NCBI GenBank assembly: GCA_964036295.1
Contig: OZ038462.1
Span: forward strand, 10,340,440 to 10,404,439
DNA length: 64,000 nt
Direction: 5' to 3'
Source of the DNA: Plumapathes pennacea
Lineage: Eukaryota > Cnidaria > Anthozoa > Antipatharia > Myriopathidae
In this document: positions 61,861 to 64,000 of the stretch, piece by piece
How positions within the stretch are numbered: the first letter of the stretch is position 1
Layout: the number at the start of each line of letters is the position of its first letter
Notes under the pieces: model-generated
What the model saw: only the letters and a program-made list of their open reading frames with translations
Told to the model about the DNA's origin: nothing
Databases searched by the model: none
Translations under genes and position numbers: made by a program

Positions 61861-64000
61861 TGGTGGCAGCGGCGGTAGTGCCCACAACGACAATGAAACC
61901 ATGTTGGAGCTTGAGCCGCAGAAAAAACTCGACTTCACAAACCCCCCAAGAGTGGCCGGAATGGAAACAGCGGTTTGGCCGTTTCAGATGTGCGACTAAG
62001 CTAAGCAAGGAGGACGAGGAACTCCAGGTCAATGCCCTCATTTACACGATGGGGAAAGAAGCTGAGCACATATTCAAAGCCTTTACATTTGCGAAGGGTG
62101 ATGAAAAGAAGTACAATGTAGTGGTCAAGACATTCGACAAACACTTCGTTCAAAAACGAAATGTTATCCTCGAGCGAGCCTGCTAAAACGTGTACAGAAG
62201 AAATGAGAGACAGTAGAAGCGTTTGTACGGAGCCTTTACGAATTGGAAGAACATTGAGAATTCGATACAAAAAAGGGACGAATGAACTAGAGACAGGATT
62301 GTCATCAGAACCTCGGATAAATCACTTTCACGAAAGCTGCAGATGAAATCGGATCTGACTTTCGACATGGTAATACAAATGGCGCGTCAATCGGAATTGA
62401 TAACAATCGAAAGGATAAGAAATATCGAAAAAGCCAAAAGACGGGACATTTTGCAGCAGTTTGTCGGTCAGTAAGAGAAGTTGCAGCGACTACTAGCCAG
62501 CATTTCTTCCTCGGAGCCGAGGAGTGGCGTGGCGACAATTATGAAGAGCCGTAGAGTATCATGTTACACATCAACAACAAGCCCATACGCTTTAAGGTTC
62601 ACAACGGAGCCAACATCTCCGTGATGTCAGAGTCAACCTACGAAGCTCTCCCAAAGCGTCCTCAGTTGGAACCTTTCACTGCTGCTTTATTCAGTCCAGG
62701 AGGAAAACTTGACTGCAAAGGACAATATAAGGTAGACATTTCTCTCAAGAAGAAAATATACTGCGTAGACGTATACGTAATCCGGAAACCCTGTGTAAAC
62801 AATCTGCTCAGTCGTCACGCAGCAAACCAGATGGGTGTGGTTCAGCGAGTTGAAAAAACTACTGCAGATATGTATGGAGATATAGGTCTCATGAACTGTG
62901 AGCCAGCGAAGATTGAGCTACACGACGATGCACAGCCATATTGCATTAATGCTGCGAGAAGAATTCCCTTCCCACTACTCCCCAAAGTGGAAGAGGAACT
63001 GAAAAGGATGCAAGAAGCTGGAATTATTGAAGAAGTCACAGAACCTACAGATTGGTGTGTCCCACGGTTCCTGTGGTAAAACCCAATAGGAAGATCAGGA
63101 TTTGCATCGACCTGAAACAACTCAATGAAGCTGTAAAGCGAGAAAGGTACATTCTTCGAACTCTGGAAGACGTTGCTCCGAAACTGGCTGGAGCTAAAGT
63201 GTTTCAAAGTTAGATGTATCAAGCGGCTACTGGCAGATACCCCTGCATCCGGACAGCTCAAACCTCACAACATTCGTAACTCCTTTGGGTCGGCTTTGCT
63301 TTCGTTGTTTACCGTTTGGAATAACCTCTGCTCCTGAGATTCCAACAACGAACTGAACTGCTGAAAGACCACAAGAGCGCTGCAACAATTCAAGATGACA
63401 TCTTTGTTTATGGAAAGTCCGCAACAGGATGAGGAGCTGAAAGAAGTATTTCAGACTATTGCTAGGTCAGGACTGAAGCAAAACAAAAAAAAAAAAAAGG
63501 AAAGTGTGAGATCCGCAAGCCCAAGCTATGTTACTTCGGAAATACCCTCGGAGAAGATCGCATGAGCCCTGGTCCTGAAAAGTTAAGGCGATTCAAGAGC
63601 TTCCACTCCCAGAGAATGTATCCCAGTTACAGCAGATACTAGGCTTGATAAACTACCATGAGTCCCATGAATGAGCCTATGTAAACTAATAATAGGAAGG
63701 CAGATCCGGACCACACTCCCTACTTTGGAATCTAACTTGAAACCAAAGTTACCAAATTATGAAGTCGTGGAAAGGATAGGAGGAACAAAGCCACCTATAG
63801 ACACTCATACGACAGGAGGAATGGATTGAGACAACTGCCTGGCCTTCAGCAAGGAGACACAATCCTCGTGAACTTGACGACCAAAAGGGTTGGAAGACCC
63901 CTGGAAAGGTTATGGCCAGAGGTACCACGCCCAGGTCTTATGCTGTGCAAACGCCAAAACGTACAGTGCGCAGAAACAGAAGGCACCTGCGCGCCATATC
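61861..64000 (+). pseudogene. Ty3/gypsy relic, copy B (runs off the window)
   Basis: Gag (61893-62186: QTPQEWPEWKQRFGRFR, LIYTMGKEAEHIF, KRNVILERAC) and late gag fragments near 62330-62480. Protease/RT start at 62561-63079 (HNGANISVMSE where DTGA is expected; LFSPGGKLDCKGQY; PLLPKVEEELKRMQEAGII). RT pieces to about 63650, then a jump to the end of pol (GRQIRTTLPTL near 63695, basic end near 63990). Stops and frame changes are frequent. It is a degraded, internally deleted element, homologous to copy A. Confidence 0.8.

Overview
The window looks like nuclear DNA of an anthozoan cnidarian, most likely a stony coral. The evidence is intron-bearing genes built from phase-1 secreted-protein modules (PAN/apple-like, EGF, calcium-binding EGF, SRCR, fibrinogen C-terminal), AT-rich spacers, and a very dense mix of Ty3/gypsy, LINE, SINE, Helitron-like, Crypton-like and MITE sequence. 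Nothing looks bacterial or organellar. The species is an inference.

Layout. 1-8.5 kb: dispersed repeats, a broken Helitron-type DUF6570 protein on the minus strand (2990-3815), and a decayed Ty3/gypsy fragment (copy A). 8.5-10.5 kb: the last exon of a fibrinogen-related gene with one internal stop (9124-9761), a tRNA-derived SINE and a second, badly decayed fibrinogen fragment. 10.6-16.2 kb: MITEs and a small broken coding region at 14035-14978. 16.3-24.3 kb: 'gene A', a secreted PAN-EGF-cbEGF-SRCR pseudogene with a stop in exon 1, a frameshifted EGF exon, an EGF exon cut by LINE sequence, and a 4.1 kb insert bounded by two GC-rich minisatellites. 24.3-28.6 kb: MITEs, a LINE tail and a Crypton-like tyrosine recombinase relic.

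29.7-57.4 kb: 'gene B', the intact paralogue of gene A. It has a signal peptide/PAN exon, an EGF exon, then a 24 kb intron, then nine 123-bp cbEGF exons in a 255-264 bp tandem array and a terminal exon (675 codons predicted). The 24 kb intron corresponds to a 1.24 kb intron in gene A. It holds two long TA arrays around a mariner-like MITE, a DDE-like/SAP-domain gene split by a LINE, minus-strand ORFs (one with half a chromodomain), a decayed gypsy element, and a 6.7 kb gypsy element nested inside its reverse transcriptase. The younger gypsy has 98%-identical 160-bp LTRs, a perfect ATGG target duplication, a textbook -1 frameshift heptamer and a MYND zinc finger between Gag and protease. 57.4-64 kb: duplicates of the repeats seen at the left end, including gypsy copy B.

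How it fits together. One ancestral secreted PAN-EGF gene was duplicated. The copies share intron sequence but carry different ends: fibrinogen at 9.1 kb, SRCR in gene A, a short hydrophobic tail in gene B. Gene B alone looks functional. Paralogous introns give natural 'before insertion' references for dating and bounding several mobile elements.
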